DNA of 64,000 nucleotides from JACMLX01 sp031374935 (GCA_031374935.1 JANMHB010000052.1:42825-106824), one strand, 5' to 3'; positions 9,139 through 18,161 are shown, counted from the stretch's first letter. Numbers and translations are program-made. Notes: generated by a model from the letters alone, not told the origin.

Positions 9139-9501
9139 TGCTGTTTGCCACGGCCTGCTGAAGAAGTCCACCACGAGCGCCTGCTCGACCGCCTGACCGC
9201 CCATCGTGACGAACGCCTTGTGGTAGCGCCTGTCTCGGCCGGGCGCCCTGTCCCCGCTGTGTCGATGCGCGATTGCCGGTTGCGGTACTGACGCGTTCAC
9301 GACCACAAGACGAATCGAACGGCCTGACGTTCACCGTGGCCAGCCGCCACGATTCGCCCGGTGCAGCGCGTCACGACGTTCTGCCAGCCACGATCCGGAT
9401 GCACGATCAGCCGCCCGTGCAGCTCCCGGTCATGCCGCGCCCGCTCGCGCGTTCGCCGTGCAGCCGCACCCTCTACTGAACTACGCCTCCCCAGCAGTCG
9501 T
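9139..9501. other. Intergenic region, no supported gene
   Basis: About 360 bases. A minus-strand stretch around 9140-9210 has a protein-like run (AFVTMGGQAVEQALVVDFF), but it has no start, no continuation and no family I recognise. It may be a gene relic or chance. Confidence 0.4.
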
Positions 9502-10173
9502 TCACTTCCGGCGCTTGAAGCCGACAGTCACCCCGATCGAAAAGACCGGATCATTGGAGTCGAAGCCAACCGGCACACTGACCGACGGCTCGAGCGTAAA
9601 GTTCGTGCCGAACAGCAGACTGACTCCACCGCTGACCAGACCACCAGTCTCGTTCGCGCTCTCCGAGTTGCCGTTCAATGAGACGGACGCGCGCTGAAAG
9701 AGGACGCCTCCCCTTGCGTTCGGAATCACTGAGAATCCGGGGCTGACTTCGACTGCGCCGCCGATGGCGACTCCGCCAAGCAGACCGAGCGTCGTGATCT
9801 TCAGCTGTCCAAGCACCGACTCTTCATTCGGACCATATCCATACGTCGCTTGCGCGAGTGGACAGATGCGAACACCGGATGCCTCTGAGACGGGGATCGA
9901 CAACCCACCAGCCCCGGTGAAGACCGTCGAGCTCGCGTCGAAATCGGAGTAGCTCAGGTAACCGATACCTGCACCTCCAAATGCCTTGTCGTTACCAAAG
10001 GTGACGCCGCCGCTGATGCCCTTCGCGCCGTCGGTGAATTCAGCGCCGATGCCAATGTTCGTCGGTGCAGCCTTCAAGCTCGGTTTGCCCAGACAGACCT
10101 GTGCTGACACCCGTCTGGCAGGCACCACGCAGAGCAACACGACCGCACACAACTCCAGAGCCCTTCGATTCAT
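9502..10173 (-). CDS. Exported protein, predicted outer-membrane beta-barrel-like
   Basis: 223 residues from the ATG at 10173, which has AGGAG at 10180-10184 on its strand. The signal peptide is MNRRALELCAVVLLCVVPAR followed by RVSAQ|V. The mature part is made of Gly-rich alternating strands (ISGGVTFGNDKAFGGAGIGY, ALGGVAIGGAVEVSPGFS-like segments, GGLVSGGVSLLFGTNFTLEP) and ends VGVTVGFKRRK, as in small autotransporter- or OmpW-like barrels. Two Cys residues (mature positions near 3 and in GVRICPLAQ) could pair. Function unknown. The flanking sequence is visibly less GC-rich than its neighbours. Confidence 0.7.
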   Translation of the reverse strand: MNRRALELCAVVLLCVVPARRVSAQVCLGKPSLKAAPTNIGIGAEFTDGAKGISGGVTFGNDKAFGGAGIGYLSYSDFDASSTVFTGAGGLSIPVSEASGVRICPLAQATYGYGPNEESVLGQLKITTLGLLGGVAIGGAVEVSPGFSVIPNARGGVLFQRASVSLNGNSESANETGGLVSGGVSLLFGTNFTLEPSVSVPVGFDSNDPVFSIGVTVGFKRRK

Positions 10174-10424
10174 GCAATTCTCCTGACTGAGAGGGTTCGT
10201 TCGGATCACCGGCACGATTCGTCGATCACAGATCGGCTGGCACGAATGGATCCGAGGGTCCACACGTCGTACTCCGACCCCATTTCGCTTTCGTTGTACC
10301 CGCTGGGACTGACAAGCCAGCGATCAGGTAACCGACTTCGCGAGCTGGGCTGACCGAGCGCCATCCCATTACGGTGACAATGCCCCCAAATTCAGGAATT
10401 GATTGCACTCAGACCGTATCCCCC

Positions 10425-12047
10425 TCAGCGCTTGCCGCCGGCCCGCCGCGCCCGATCCGCCTCCCATTCCTCGAACGGCCCATCGAAATCCACCAACCGA
10501 TTCCCCTCGAACGACCACACCCTTGTCGCCACCTGCCTGAGAAACGCCCGGTCGTGACTCACCAGTAACACGGTCCCTTCGTACTCGTCCAGCGCATCCT
10601 CCAGCACCTCGATGTTCTCCACGTCGAGATGGTTGGTTGGTTCATCGAGCACCAGCAGGTTCGCCTTCGCCAGCGTCATCCGCGCCAGGGCCATACGCGC
10701 CCGCTCGCCGCCACTCAGCGTGCTGATCTCGCGGAACACCTCGTCCCCGCTGAATCCGAACGCCCCCAGGTGATTCTGTACCGCCCCGCGACTCCACAGG
10801 GGCCGATGCTCCTGAATCACGTCGGCCAGTGACTTCCGCAGCGGCAGGTCAGACAGATCCTGCCGGAACCAGGCCGGCGTGATCGAACTGCCGACGCGCG
10901 CCTCACCACTTGCCGGCGCACGGTCGCCGAGGATGGTGGAGATGAACGAGGACTTCCCCGCCCCGTTCGGCCCAACGAGGGCGACGAAGTCGTTGCGACG
11001 CAGCACGGCGGTAAAGTCGTCCACCAGCACGCGGCCAGGCACTTCGACGCGAAGATCCTTGATCGCCGTGACCTGATCGCCACCGCGTTCCGCCACGTCG
11101 AAGCGGAGTGACATCGCGGATGGATCGCCGGGCGGTGGCGCCAATCGCGGCAGCCGTTCGAGCCGCTTGCGCTTGCCCTTCGCCTGGAACGAGTTCACAC
11201 CCGCCAGGTTGCGACGGATGTACTCCTCTTCCTTCTTCACATACGCGCGCTGCTTTTCCAGTTCGCGCTCGCGCGTCAGCCGCCGTTCGGCGCGCTGCGG
11301 CACGAACTGGCTGTAATTCCCCTTGTACGATTCGCTCGTCTTTGCTTCGATGTGCACGATGTTCGTACACACCGCGTCCATGAAGGCTCGATCGTGCGAC
11401 ACCACGATCACCGTCTCGGCCGCCGTGCCAAGCCACTCCTGCAACCAGGTGGTGGTATCGAGGTCGAGGTGGTTGGTGGGTTCGTCGAGCAGCAGCAGGT
11501 CAGCGGGCGCAATCAGCTGCGCGGCCAGACCGACACGCCCCCGCTCACCACCCGACAGCGTCTGAACGAGCCGCGTCTTGGACTCCTCGGCGTCGAATCC
11601 AAGCCCCTGCAGCACCGCGTCCACGCGCGAGTGGTACTCGTAACCGCCAAGGTCGGCGAACCGCTCCTGATCACGCCCGAACCGTTCGAGGAAGTCGTCC
11701 GTCACCTTCTCGCCCATCTCGCCAAGCTGCATGGCCTGCGCGGCGATGTGCTTCTCGAGGTCGATGACTTCCCGCCAGGCGGCGGCGCCGGCTTCCCACA
11801 CGGTCGTCGCACCCTCGAATGCCCGATGCTGATCGAGCAGGGCATGCCGAAGCCCCGGCTTGCGCGCCACGCTTCCAACGGTGGGCTGGTACTCGCCGAT
11901 GATGATCTTGAAGATCGACGACTTGCCCGCGCCGTTGCGACCGATGATGCCCCACCGCTCACCCTGGGCGACGGTGAAGGTGATGTTCTTGAAGAGTTCA
12001 GTCGCGCCGAACGAGAGGCCGACGTTGGAGACGGAGAGAATGGTCAC
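10425..12047 (-). CDS. ABC-F family ATP-binding protein
   Basis: 540 residues with two ABC cassettes and no membrane domain, the ABC-F layout. First cassette: Walker A GRNGAGKSS (about 36-44), signature LSGGERGR and Walker B LLLLDEPTNHLD. The inter-domain linker is charged (KKEEEYIRRNLAGVNSFQAK). Second cassette: VGPNGAGKSS, LSGGERAR and LLVLDEPTNHLD, ending near the C-terminus without the long Uup-type coiled coil. ABC-F proteins bind the ribosomal E site and relieve stalled translation or, in some cases, antibiotic inhibition. A role as a housekeeping translation factor is more likely than resistance, but I cannot decide from sequence. A hairpin lies about 130 bases upstream. Confidence 0.95.
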   Translation of the reverse strand: MTILSVSNVGLSFGATELFKNITFTVAQGERWGIIGRNGAGKSSIFKIIIGEYQPTVGSVARKPGLRHALLDQHRAFEGATTVWEAGAAAWREVIDLEKHIAAQAMQLGEMGEKVTDDFLERFGRDQERFADLGGYEYHSRVDAVLQGLGFDAEESKTRLVQTLSGGERGRVGLAAQLIAPADLLLLDEPTNHLDLDTTTWLQEWLGTAAETVIVVSHDRAFMDAVCTNIVHIEAKTSESYKGNYSQFVPQRAERRLTRERELEKQRAYVKKEEEYIRRNLAGVNSFQAKGKRKRLERLPRLAPPPGDPSAMSLRFDVAERGGDQVTAIKDLRVEVPGRVLVDDFTAVLRRNDFVALVGPNGAGKSSFISTILGDRAPASGEARVGSSITPAWFRQDLSDLPLRKSLADVIQEHRPLWSRGAVQNHLGAFGFSGDEVFREISTLSGGERARMALARMTLAKANLLVLDEPTNHLDVENIEVLEDALDEYEGTVLLVSHDRAFLRQVATRVWSFEGNRLVDFDGPFEEWEADRARRAGGKR

Positions 12048-12465
12048 GCGGTGATGGAAGAGAGCCGGTGAACGGACCGAGAGCGATCCGTCGAAACGCG
12101 AAGACTATCGGGTTCGGTCGACGGGAACCATGCAGCGCGGCATGCCGGAAGGGGTGACATGGGCTCAGGCCCGTCGACCGAAGGGACTTCTTCGGTCGTT
12201 CAAGGTGCTGCCCTTCCGCCAGAAGGATGCGACATCACTCAGCCACTTCGACGCGGCGGCAGCGAAGGTCTGACGAGGTGACGATCGGAGCTTGTTGGTG
12301 ACTGTGCAGCCTCAAGGGCGCGCATCCGGTGCAGCACGACTCCGCCTGGATGAAGGACACGTCGTCGGCGTGTGTGTCATGCCGGGTACGGCGCGTGACG
12401 GTTTTCGGGACCGGCTTTCGTAATGCCGAGTGAAGCCTCCGACTCCCCCTCCAACTCCCGGACCC
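12048..12465. other. Intergenic region with a hairpin
   Basis: 418 bases separating ABC-F (minus) from the next plus-strand gene. A perfect 9-bp inverted repeat, CGACCGAAG / CTTCGGTCG, with a 6-base loop sits at 12175-12198. I see no gene. Confidence 0.5.
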
Positions 12466-13008
12466 ATGCGCATCCTTCCGTCACGCCTCCGCACCACCAG
12501 GCTCGTCGTCGCCGCGGCGCTCCTCACCGCACCACTCGGCGCACAGGGCTTCACCTCCGGCCCCATCTACGCCGGCCCGCGCGTCTGGACCGGTAACCTC
12601 AACGGCGCGCTCGCCATCGGCGTGCAGGCCGAAAAGGGACTCACCAAACCCGGACGCTACGGCAGCGGCGTGATCTCCGGCGGAGTGGGTGTCGATCGCT
12701 ACAGCTGGAGCAACAGCTTCACCGGCGGCAAGTTCACCTACAGCGTCATCCCGGTGCAGGTGTTCAGCAACTACCACTTCAAGGTGGCCAGTCAGCCGAA
12801 GCTCGATCCGTATGCCGGCGTGGCACTCGTCTACCAGATCGTGAGCGCGTCCACCAGCGGCATTGCCAGCGGCAGCGCGTCGGCCAGCAGTACCGACATC
12901 GCCGGTCACGCCGGGGCGCGCTACTTCATCAACGAGAAGTTCGCGGTCCAGGGACAGCTCGGCTTCGGCTATGGCACGCTCTCGCTGGGGGCAACATGGC
13001 GCTTCTGA
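12466..13008 (+). CDS. Exported outer-membrane beta-barrel-like protein
   Basis: 180 residues from the ATG at 12466, chosen over an upstream GTG because it gives a proper signal peptide (MRILPSRLRTTRLVVAAALL then TAPLGAQ|G). The mature chain alternates hydrophobic and polar residues (GALAIGVQAEKGLTKPG, YSVIPVQVFSNYHFKVASQP, GHAGARYFINEKFAVQGQLG) and ends in TLSLGATWRF, an aromatic C-terminal strand typical of BamA-folded 8-strand barrels. The function is unknown. The next gene starts inside its last codons (13-base overlap), so the two are coupled. Confidence 0.7.
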   Translation: MRILPSRLRTTRLVVAAALLTAPLGAQGFTSGPIYAGPRVWTGNLNGALAIGVQAEKGLTKPGRYGSGVISGGVGVDRYSWSNSFTGGKFTYSVIPVQVFSNYHFKVASQPKLDPYAGVALVYQIVSASTSGIASGSASASSTDIAGHAGARYFINEKFAVQGQLGFGYGTLSLGATWRF

Positions 13009-13562
13009 CATCACACCGCAGGCGGGCACTCGCCCTCGGCGCCACCGTCGCCCTCGCCGCCTGCGGCGGGGGTGGCGGGCCTGCGGCGCCGACGTGCGCC
13101 GCCACCGGCAGCGGCCGGATGACCGCCACCGTCTCGGGCACCGCCTTCACGGCCAGCCAGTTCGCGAGAGCCACGTACCAGAACACCACCGCCCTCGGCC
13201 CGAACATCGTGCAGGTCAATGGTGTGGAATGCGCCATCACACCCGGCGTCGCACGGCAGATCCTGATCACGATCGGCCGGCTCACGCCGATCACCGCCGG
13301 CACCTATCCGCTCGACCCGGCCAGTCAGGGCGTGAGCGGTTACAGCGGCATCGGACAGTTCATCCGCGTACCGTCGCTCTGGTACTCCAACCTGCGTGAT
13401 GGCGCAATCAACGGTTCGGGCAGCATCACCTTCACCACGGTTTCGAGCACCCGGCTGGTGGGACGCTTTGCCTTCTCCGCCGTCCCCGTGGCGGGCAACG
13501 CGGCGGCGGATCGCAGCGTGGTCACCGTCTCCGCCGGCACCTTCGACATCCCGATCCCGTAG
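12996..13562 (+). CDS. Hypothetical lipoprotein
   Basis: 188 residues. The leader MALLTSHRRRALALGATVAL then AACGGGGG carries a lipobox (LAAC, Cys23). Two further Cys residues, in APTCAATG and GVECAITPG, may form a disulphide. The rest is a beta-rich domain (MTATVSGTAFTASQFARATY, ILITIGRLTPITAGTYPL, GSITFTTVSSTRLVGRFAFS) that resembles the DUF6252-like 'secreted beta-sandwich' proteins common in soil bacteria; this family link is tentative. It overlaps the preceding barrel gene by 13 bases and precedes the sigma factor by 23 bases. Confidence 0.65.
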   Translation: MALLTSHRRRALALGATVALAACGGGGGPAAPTCAATGSGRMTATVSGTAFTASQFARATYQNTTALGPNIVQVNGVECAITPGVARQILITIGRLTPITAGTYPLDPASQGVSGYSGIGQFIRVPSLWYSNLRDGAINGSGSITFTTVSSTRLVGRFAFSAVPVAGNAAADRSVVTVSAGTFDIPIP

Positions 13563-13585
13563 CCCCGTGCGTCGCTTCCGTTGCT

Positions 13586-14137
13586 GTGGCTGTGACCATC
13601 CCGCAGATTCTGCGGGTGACCACACCGCTCTCGCCACTGGACGAACTGTTCAGCGTCACCTACGAGGAGTTGCGACGACTCGCGCGCCAGGTGCGCCGCG
13701 GCGACCCGGGCGCGTCGATCACGCCGACCGCGCTGGTCAACGAGGCGTGGCTCAAGCTCGCGGATTCGCCGACGGTCGCCGGCACCTCGCCGCTGCATTT
13801 CCGTCGCATCGCCGCCCGCGCGATGCGGCAGGTGCTGGTGGAAGCGGCACGCCGGCGCACGGCCGTGAAGCGGGGAGGGCGCGGTGGCATCCACGTCACG
13901 CTCGATGATCAGATCGCGATCGAGCACGATGGGGCGCAGGTGATCGCACTCCACGAGGCCCTCGAACAACTCGCCGCCACCTATCCGCGTCAGGCGCAGC
14001 TCGTCGAATGCCGCTTCTTCGGCGGGCTCGATGTTGCGGAGACGGCGGCGCTGATGGGCATCAGCGAATCGACCGTGCTGCGAGAGTGGCGCCTCGCACG
14101 GGCGTGGCTCGCGCACACGCTCAATGCCGGGCCATGA
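13586..14137 (+). CDS. ECF-type RNA polymerase sigma factor (kinase-linked, TIGR02999-like)
   Basis: 183 residues from a GTG at 13586 (another in-frame GTG lies 6 bases on). Sigma-2 spans about 18-95: LFSVTYEELRRLARQVRRGD, SITPTALVNEAWLKLAD, then FRRIAARAMRQVLVEAARRR. Sigma-4 spans about 125-180: ALEQLAATYPRQAQLVECRF, FGGLDVAETAALMGISESTV, LREWRLARAWLAHTL. In canonical ECFs the sigma-2.2 helix has an acidic DAED motif that helps bind the beta' clamp; here that position reads T46-P-T48-A. The stop overlaps the kinase start (ATGA), so the two are translationally coupled. The kinase is therefore the likely regulator, with no anti-sigma factor visible. Confidence 0.9.
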   Translation: MAVTIPQILRVTTPLSPLDELFSVTYEELRRLARQVRRGDPGASITPTALVNEAWLKLADSPTVAGTSPLHFRRIAARAMRQVLVEAARRRTAVKRGGRGGIHVTLDDQIAIEHDGAQVIALHEALEQLAATYPRQAQLVECRFFGGLDVAETAALMGISESTVLREWRLARAWLAHTLNAGP

Positions 14138-16803
14138 CCACCTCCGATGCCCCGGATCAGCCACAGGCACCTGATCCGCCCGCAGCCGCAAGCGACGACG
14201 CATACTCGCGCTGGCAGCGCCTGCAATCGCTGTTCGACGCACTGGTCGAACTGACGCCCGCCGAACAGCAGCGGCAGTTGCACACCCTCCCGATCGACGA
14301 TGCGCTGCGCGACGAGGTCCGCGCACTGCTGCATGCCGACTCACAGAGTGCCGGTGCGCTCGATCGAGACCTCGGCGAGCTATCCAGCCGCCTGATGCTC
14401 GACGGTGCACCGCCCGGTGAGCAGATCGGCCCCTACCGGCTTCGCTCACTCCTTGGCGAGGGCGGAATGGGTGTGGTCTACCTTGCCGAACGCGAGGATC
14501 TCGAACGGCCGGTGGCAGTGAAGATCCTGATTGATGGTGGCCTGTCGCCAGCGCGTCGCGAGCGATTCCTGGCCGAGCGACGCACGCTGGCGCAACTCTC
14601 CCATCCGGCGGTGGCACAGCTCTTCGATGCCGGAACGCTGCCCAACGGCAGTCCCTGGTTTGCGATGGAGTACGTCGATGGGCTTCCTCTCGACGAACAT
14701 TGCCGTCGCAACGCACTGACGATCACGGCGCGACTGGCGCTGATGGCACGTATCTGTGACGCCGTGCAGCACGCGCACGAGCATGCGGTGGTGCATCGCG
14801 ACCTGAAACCGTCGAACATTCTCGTGACCGCCGAGGGTCAGGTGAAGCTGCTCGACTTCGGCATCGCCAAGCAGCTCGAATCGCACGGAACGCCGAGCGC
14901 CGATGCGACGCAACCGGCGCTGCGCATGCTCACCCCCGCCTACGCCGCGCCCGAGCAGGTGAGCGGTGCGCCGGTCGGCGTGTATACCGATGTGTACGCG
15001 CTCGGTGTGCTGGTCTACCAGCTCGTCACCGGTCAGCTCCCGCAGCGCACGGATGGTGCAGCACCCGAGCGTGCGTCGATCGTTGCCAGGCGGAACGGGC
15101 TGACGAGCGATGCCTCGAGTGGCATGTGGCAGGACATCGACGTGCTCTGCACGACGGCCATGCACCCGGATCCCGTCCGTCGCTACCGCACCGCCGATGC
15201 GCTGCGACGCGACCTGTTGCGGCTGCTCCGGCGCGAGCCGCTCGACGCCCATCCGGAGTCGACGTGGTACCGGCTTCAGCGCTTCGTCTCGCGCCACCGT
15301 GCCGGCGTCGGCATCGCGGCGGCGCTGACATTCGTCATGACACTCGGCAGCAGCATCGCCGTGCAGCGCATCCGCGCCGCGCGTGATGCGGCCGAGTCGG
15401 AGCTGCAGCGGCGCGAGTCGCTGCAACAGTTCATGCTTGGTCTGTTCTCCGGTGAAGAAGCCGGCGCGGCGCCGGATTCCCTGCGTGTCACCACCGCCAT
15501 CGACCGCGGTGAGCAGCAGGCGGCCATGCTCTCACGCGACCCCAAGCTGCAGGGCGACCTGCTGCTTGCGCTCGGACGTATACAACTCTCGTTGGGTCGG
15601 CATGGTCGCGCTGATTCCACGGTGCGCGCAGCACAGCGTGCCTACGCGCGCGCCGGCGACACGGGCGGGGCCATCACCACACTGGCCACGCTCGCAGAGG
15701 TGCGACTGGCTGATGCCCGTTACCCTGAGACCGACACGCTGCTGCAGTCGGCGCGCCGGCTGCTCGATTCCGCCGGCAAGACGATCGGCGAGAGTCGGCG
15801 CCGGCAATTGATGCAGCAGATCACCGCCACCAACGGACGGCGACAGACGCTGCTCGGCAACTACGACTCTGCTGCCACCACGCTGCGCACGGCGCTCGCG
15901 CTGCTGGGCACTGCCGAGGACGAGCCGCTGGCGCGCACGTCAGTGCGTGGTGATCTGGCGGATGTGGCCTTCTACCAGGGTGAGTACACACGTGCCGATT
16001 CGTTGAACCAGCTGGTGCTGCGCGACTATCAGCAGCAGGCTGGCGTACGACATCCGCGTGTCGCGGCCACGCTGGTGAACCTCGGCGCGACGGCATTCGA
16101 GCAGGGCAACTACGTGGCCGCCGAGTCACGCTACCGCGAGGCCCTGGCAATCGCGGAAGGGTACTTCGGGCCGTCGCATGTGCAGGTGGCCTCCACCCGC
16201 ACCATGCTCGGGCGTGCACTGGTCTTCCAGCAGCGCGACGACGAAGCGGAGCGTGAGCTCGTGACCGCATTGCGCATTCAGCGCACGGTGCTTGGCGAAC
16301 GCCATCCCGGCGTCGCCAGCATTCTCAACGAGCTGGGCAACATCGCGCTGCGTCGCAAGGAGTTTGCGAGCGCCGACACACTCTTCTCCCGGATGGCGGA
16401 TGTGTACCGCGCCGCCAACGGTGATGCGCACTTCACCGTAGCCGTCGCGCTGTCGAATCGCGGGACGGTCGCCATGCAGCGCAAGGATCTGGCTGCCGCC
16501 GAGCGGGTCTTTCGTGATGTCGTACAGCGCTTTGCCGCAGCGCAGGGGCCGAAGCACATGAACACCGGCATTGCGCGGATCAAGCTGGGGCGTGCGCTGA
16601 TCCAGCAGTCGCAGTGGCAGGAAGGGTTGCGAGAATCACGGACCGGGCACGATATCGTGGCAGCGCAGGCGGCGCCAGGCATCAGCTTCCTGCAGGCGTC
16701 ACGACGGGACATGGCACTGGCGCTGCGGGCGCTCGGCGATGCTGCGAGCGCGGACTCGCTGTTGGCAGCGGCCGCGGCGCTCGACGTGAAGGTGACGAAG
16801 TAG
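14134..16803 (+). CDS. Membrane-anchored Ser/Thr protein kinase with C-terminal TPR repeats
   Basis: 889 residues; the ATG overlaps the sigma-factor TGA. An N-terminal helical stretch (about 20-90) precedes the kinase domain (about 100-375): the Gly-loop LLGEGGMGVVYLAE, K130 in VAVK, HRDLKPSN (D223), DFG (241-243) and AAPEQ (271-275), so all catalytic residues are present. A single membrane segment at about 391-411 (GVGIAAALTFVMTLGSSIAV) follows. The outer part (about 470-870) is a TPR array, e.g. GNYVAAESRYREALAIAEGY and KEFASADTLFSRMADVYRAA. Coupling to the ECF factor suggests that it senses an envelope signal or partner through the TPRs and phosphorylates the sigma factor. Confidence 0.95.
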   Translation: MTTSDAPDQPQAPDPPAAASDDAYSRWQRLQSLFDALVELTPAEQQRQLHTLPIDDALRDEVRALLHADSQSAGALDRDLGELSSRLMLDGAPPGEQIGPYRLRSLLGEGGMGVVYLAEREDLERPVAVKILIDGGLSPARRERFLAERRTLAQLSHPAVAQLFDAGTLPNGSPWFAMEYVDGLPLDEHCRRNALTITARLALMARICDAVQHAHEHAVVHRDLKPSNILVTAEGQVKLLDFGIAKQLESHGTPSADATQPALRMLTPAYAAPEQVSGAPVGVYTDVYALGVLVYQLVTGQLPQRTDGAAPERASIVARRNGLTSDASSGMWQDIDVLCTTAMHPDPVRRYRTADALRRDLLRLLRREPLDAHPESTWYRLQRFVSRHRAGVGIAAALTFVMTLGSSIAVQRIRAARDAAESELQRRESLQQFMLGLFSGEEAGAAPDSLRVTTAIDRGEQQAAMLSRDPKLQGDLLLALGRIQLSLGRHGRADSTVRAAQRAYARAGDTGGAITTLATLAEVRLADARYPETDTLLQSARRLLDSAGKTIGESRRRQLMQQITATNGRRQTLLGNYDSAATTLRTALALLGTAEDEPLARTSVRGDLADVAFYQGEYTRADSLNQLVLRDYQQQAGVRHPRVAATLVNLGATAFEQGNYVAAESRYREALAIAEGYFGPSHVQVASTRTMLGRALVFQQRDDEAERELVTALRIQRTVLGERHPGVASILNELGNIALRRKEFASADTLFSRMADVYRAANGDAHFTVAVALSNRGTVAMQRKDLAAAERVFRDVVQRFAAAQGPKHMNTGIARIKLGRALIQQSQWQEGLRESRTGHDIVAAQAAPGISFLQASRRDMALALRALGDAASADSLLAAAAALDVKVTK

Positions 16804-16911
16804 ACGGCGGCCGCAAACGTCGTGTGCCGGGAGCCATCGCAGGTGTCGCAACGCCCCCAGTGTGAGATTGGAGCACGACAGCGCTTGGCACGGTCCTGCG
16901 CAGACTCGCCG

Positions 16912-17136
16912 CTTGCCCACTGGCTGATTGCGCGCGGCATGAGAAGCGCGACAATCGATGTCGGTATCACCGGTGTCGCGGAACCGAATGGTGGCACACC
17001 GGAGAAATCGGTTGGCACCGTGTGGATCGCGGTCGATATGCGCGGTGATACGACGGCGCGGGTCGCGATCTACATCGGCGACCGGGCCGAGATCCGGCAC
17101 CGCGCGACGCAGGCGGCGATGGATGATCCGGCGGGC
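16912..17136 (+). pseudogene. cinA C-terminal (nicotinamide-nucleotide amidase) remnant
   Basis: In the frame through 16912, the translation LAHWLIARGMRSATIDVGIT continues with GVAEPNGGTPEKSVGTVWIA and IYIGDRAEIRHRATQAAM. This matches the second half of the CinA/PncC domain, whose consensus is 'GVTGiAGP.GGTPEKPVGtVwiA...GdRe.iR..a...AL'. The first half, with the catalytic Ser/Lys region, is missing, and the conserved Gly of 'TGIAGP' is Glu here. There is no start codon at a sensible place, and the frame runs on into the opposite-strand epimerase gene. I read this as a decayed fragment, not a functional amidase. Confidence 0.7.
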
Positions 17137-17156
17137 GCTACTCGCGGCGCCCTGAC

Positions 17157-18161
17157 TCACCAATACAGCGCGCGGCGTTTGCGATAGTACGCAACGGTCT
17201 TCGCCAGCCCCTCGCGCAGCGTCACGCGAGGCGCCCAGCCAAGCCGGTCCTGGATGAGGCGGAAGTCGCCGTAGTAATCCCCGATGTCGATCGGCTTGCG
17301 GTCTGCCGGGTACGGCACCACCTCAAAACTGCCGCCGCCATTCACGTCGCAGAGCAACGCGGCCAGGTCGTTCAGGTTGATGACTTCTGTGCCACCGAGA
17401 TTGAAAATCTGTCCATGTGCATCTGTGCTCGCCGCCGCCACAAGGAGCGCGTCGACACAGTCGTCGACGTACGTGAAGTCGCGAAGCTGCTTTCCGTCGC
17501 CCCAGACCTGGATCGGCTGGCCGTCGATCAGCTGCTTGATCCACATACCCAGAAAGGTCTGGCGGGCGTCCTTCACTCGCATGCGCGGACCATAGGTGTT
17601 CGTCAGGCGAAGCGCACTGCCGCGGATGCCGTGGACATTGTTGTACAGAATGTGGTACCACTCGCCAGCCATCTTGTTGATGCCATTCACATCCACCGGA
17701 TGCAGCAGGTGACGCTCATCAACCGGCAGGTAGTCCGGTTTTCCATAGATCTGCCGCGTGCTCGCGTACACGACGCGGATCGATTGGTTGTGTTTGCGAC
17801 ACGCCTCGAGCATGAACAGTTGACTGCGACAGTTGATGTCGAGGTCCACGAATGGATTCCGCATTGAATCCATGTGGCTGGTCTGCCCGGCGAGGTTGAA
17901 GAGGAAGTCCTGCCCCTGGATCAGGTAGTTCATCGAGTACTCATCGCGGATGTCGGCGACGTTCACCCGGACCTTGCCCTCGAGCTCCGCAATGTTACTC
18001 AGGTTGCCCCCGTACTCCGGAATCAGCGAGTCGACGAGCGTGACGTTCGCGCCCAGCGTGACCAGCCGTGCGGCCAGATTGCTTCCGATGAACCCAAGTC
18101 CCCCGGTGATCAGGACATTGGCGCCCTGAAACGCGCCACCGCCATCCGCGACCATCTGCAT
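17157..18161 (-). CDS. NAD-dependent epimerase/dehydratase (extended SDR)
   Basis: 334 residues; the ATG at 18161 overlaps the aminotransferase TGA by one base (TGATG). The Rossmann motif GGLGFIG (20-26) binds NAD; D44 in TLVDS follows beta2. The segment VVYASTRQIYG supplies S/T134-135. The usual catalytic YxxxK is changed: the matching position reads N159-G-I-N-K163. From memory, a close family with 'DVNGINK' followed by MAGEWYH exists in other bacteria, so this is probably a family feature rather than damage. RLTNTYGPRMRVKDARQTF and GDGKQLRDFTYVDDCVDALL are typical sugar-nucleotide epimerase regions. The context (DegT aminotransferase, methyltransferase, GT4) points to surface polysaccharide biosynthesis. 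Confidence 0.88.
   Translation of the reverse strand: MQMVADGGGAFQGANVLITGGLGFIGSNLAARLVTLGANVTLVDSLIPEYGGNLSNIAELEGKVRVNVADIRDEYSMNYLIQGQDFLFNLAGQTSHMDSMRNPFVDLDINCRSQLFMLEACRKHNQSIRVVYASTRQIYGKPDYLPVDERHLLHPVDVNGINKMAGEWYHILYNNVHGIRGSALRLTNTYGPRMRVKDARQTFLGMWIKQLIDGQPIQVWGDGKQLRDFTYVDDCVDALLVAAASTDAHGQIFNLGGTEVINLNDLAALLCDVNGGGSFEVVPYPADRKPIDIGDYYGDFRLIQDRLGWAPRVTLREGLAKTVAYYRKRRALYW

Noticed and set aside
9007..9306. Minus-strand frame with a protein-like run (AFVTMGGQAVEQALVVDFF)
   Set aside because: Looks like a possible transposase or enzyme relic, but I could not assign a family, there is no start, and a terminator hairpin lies within it.
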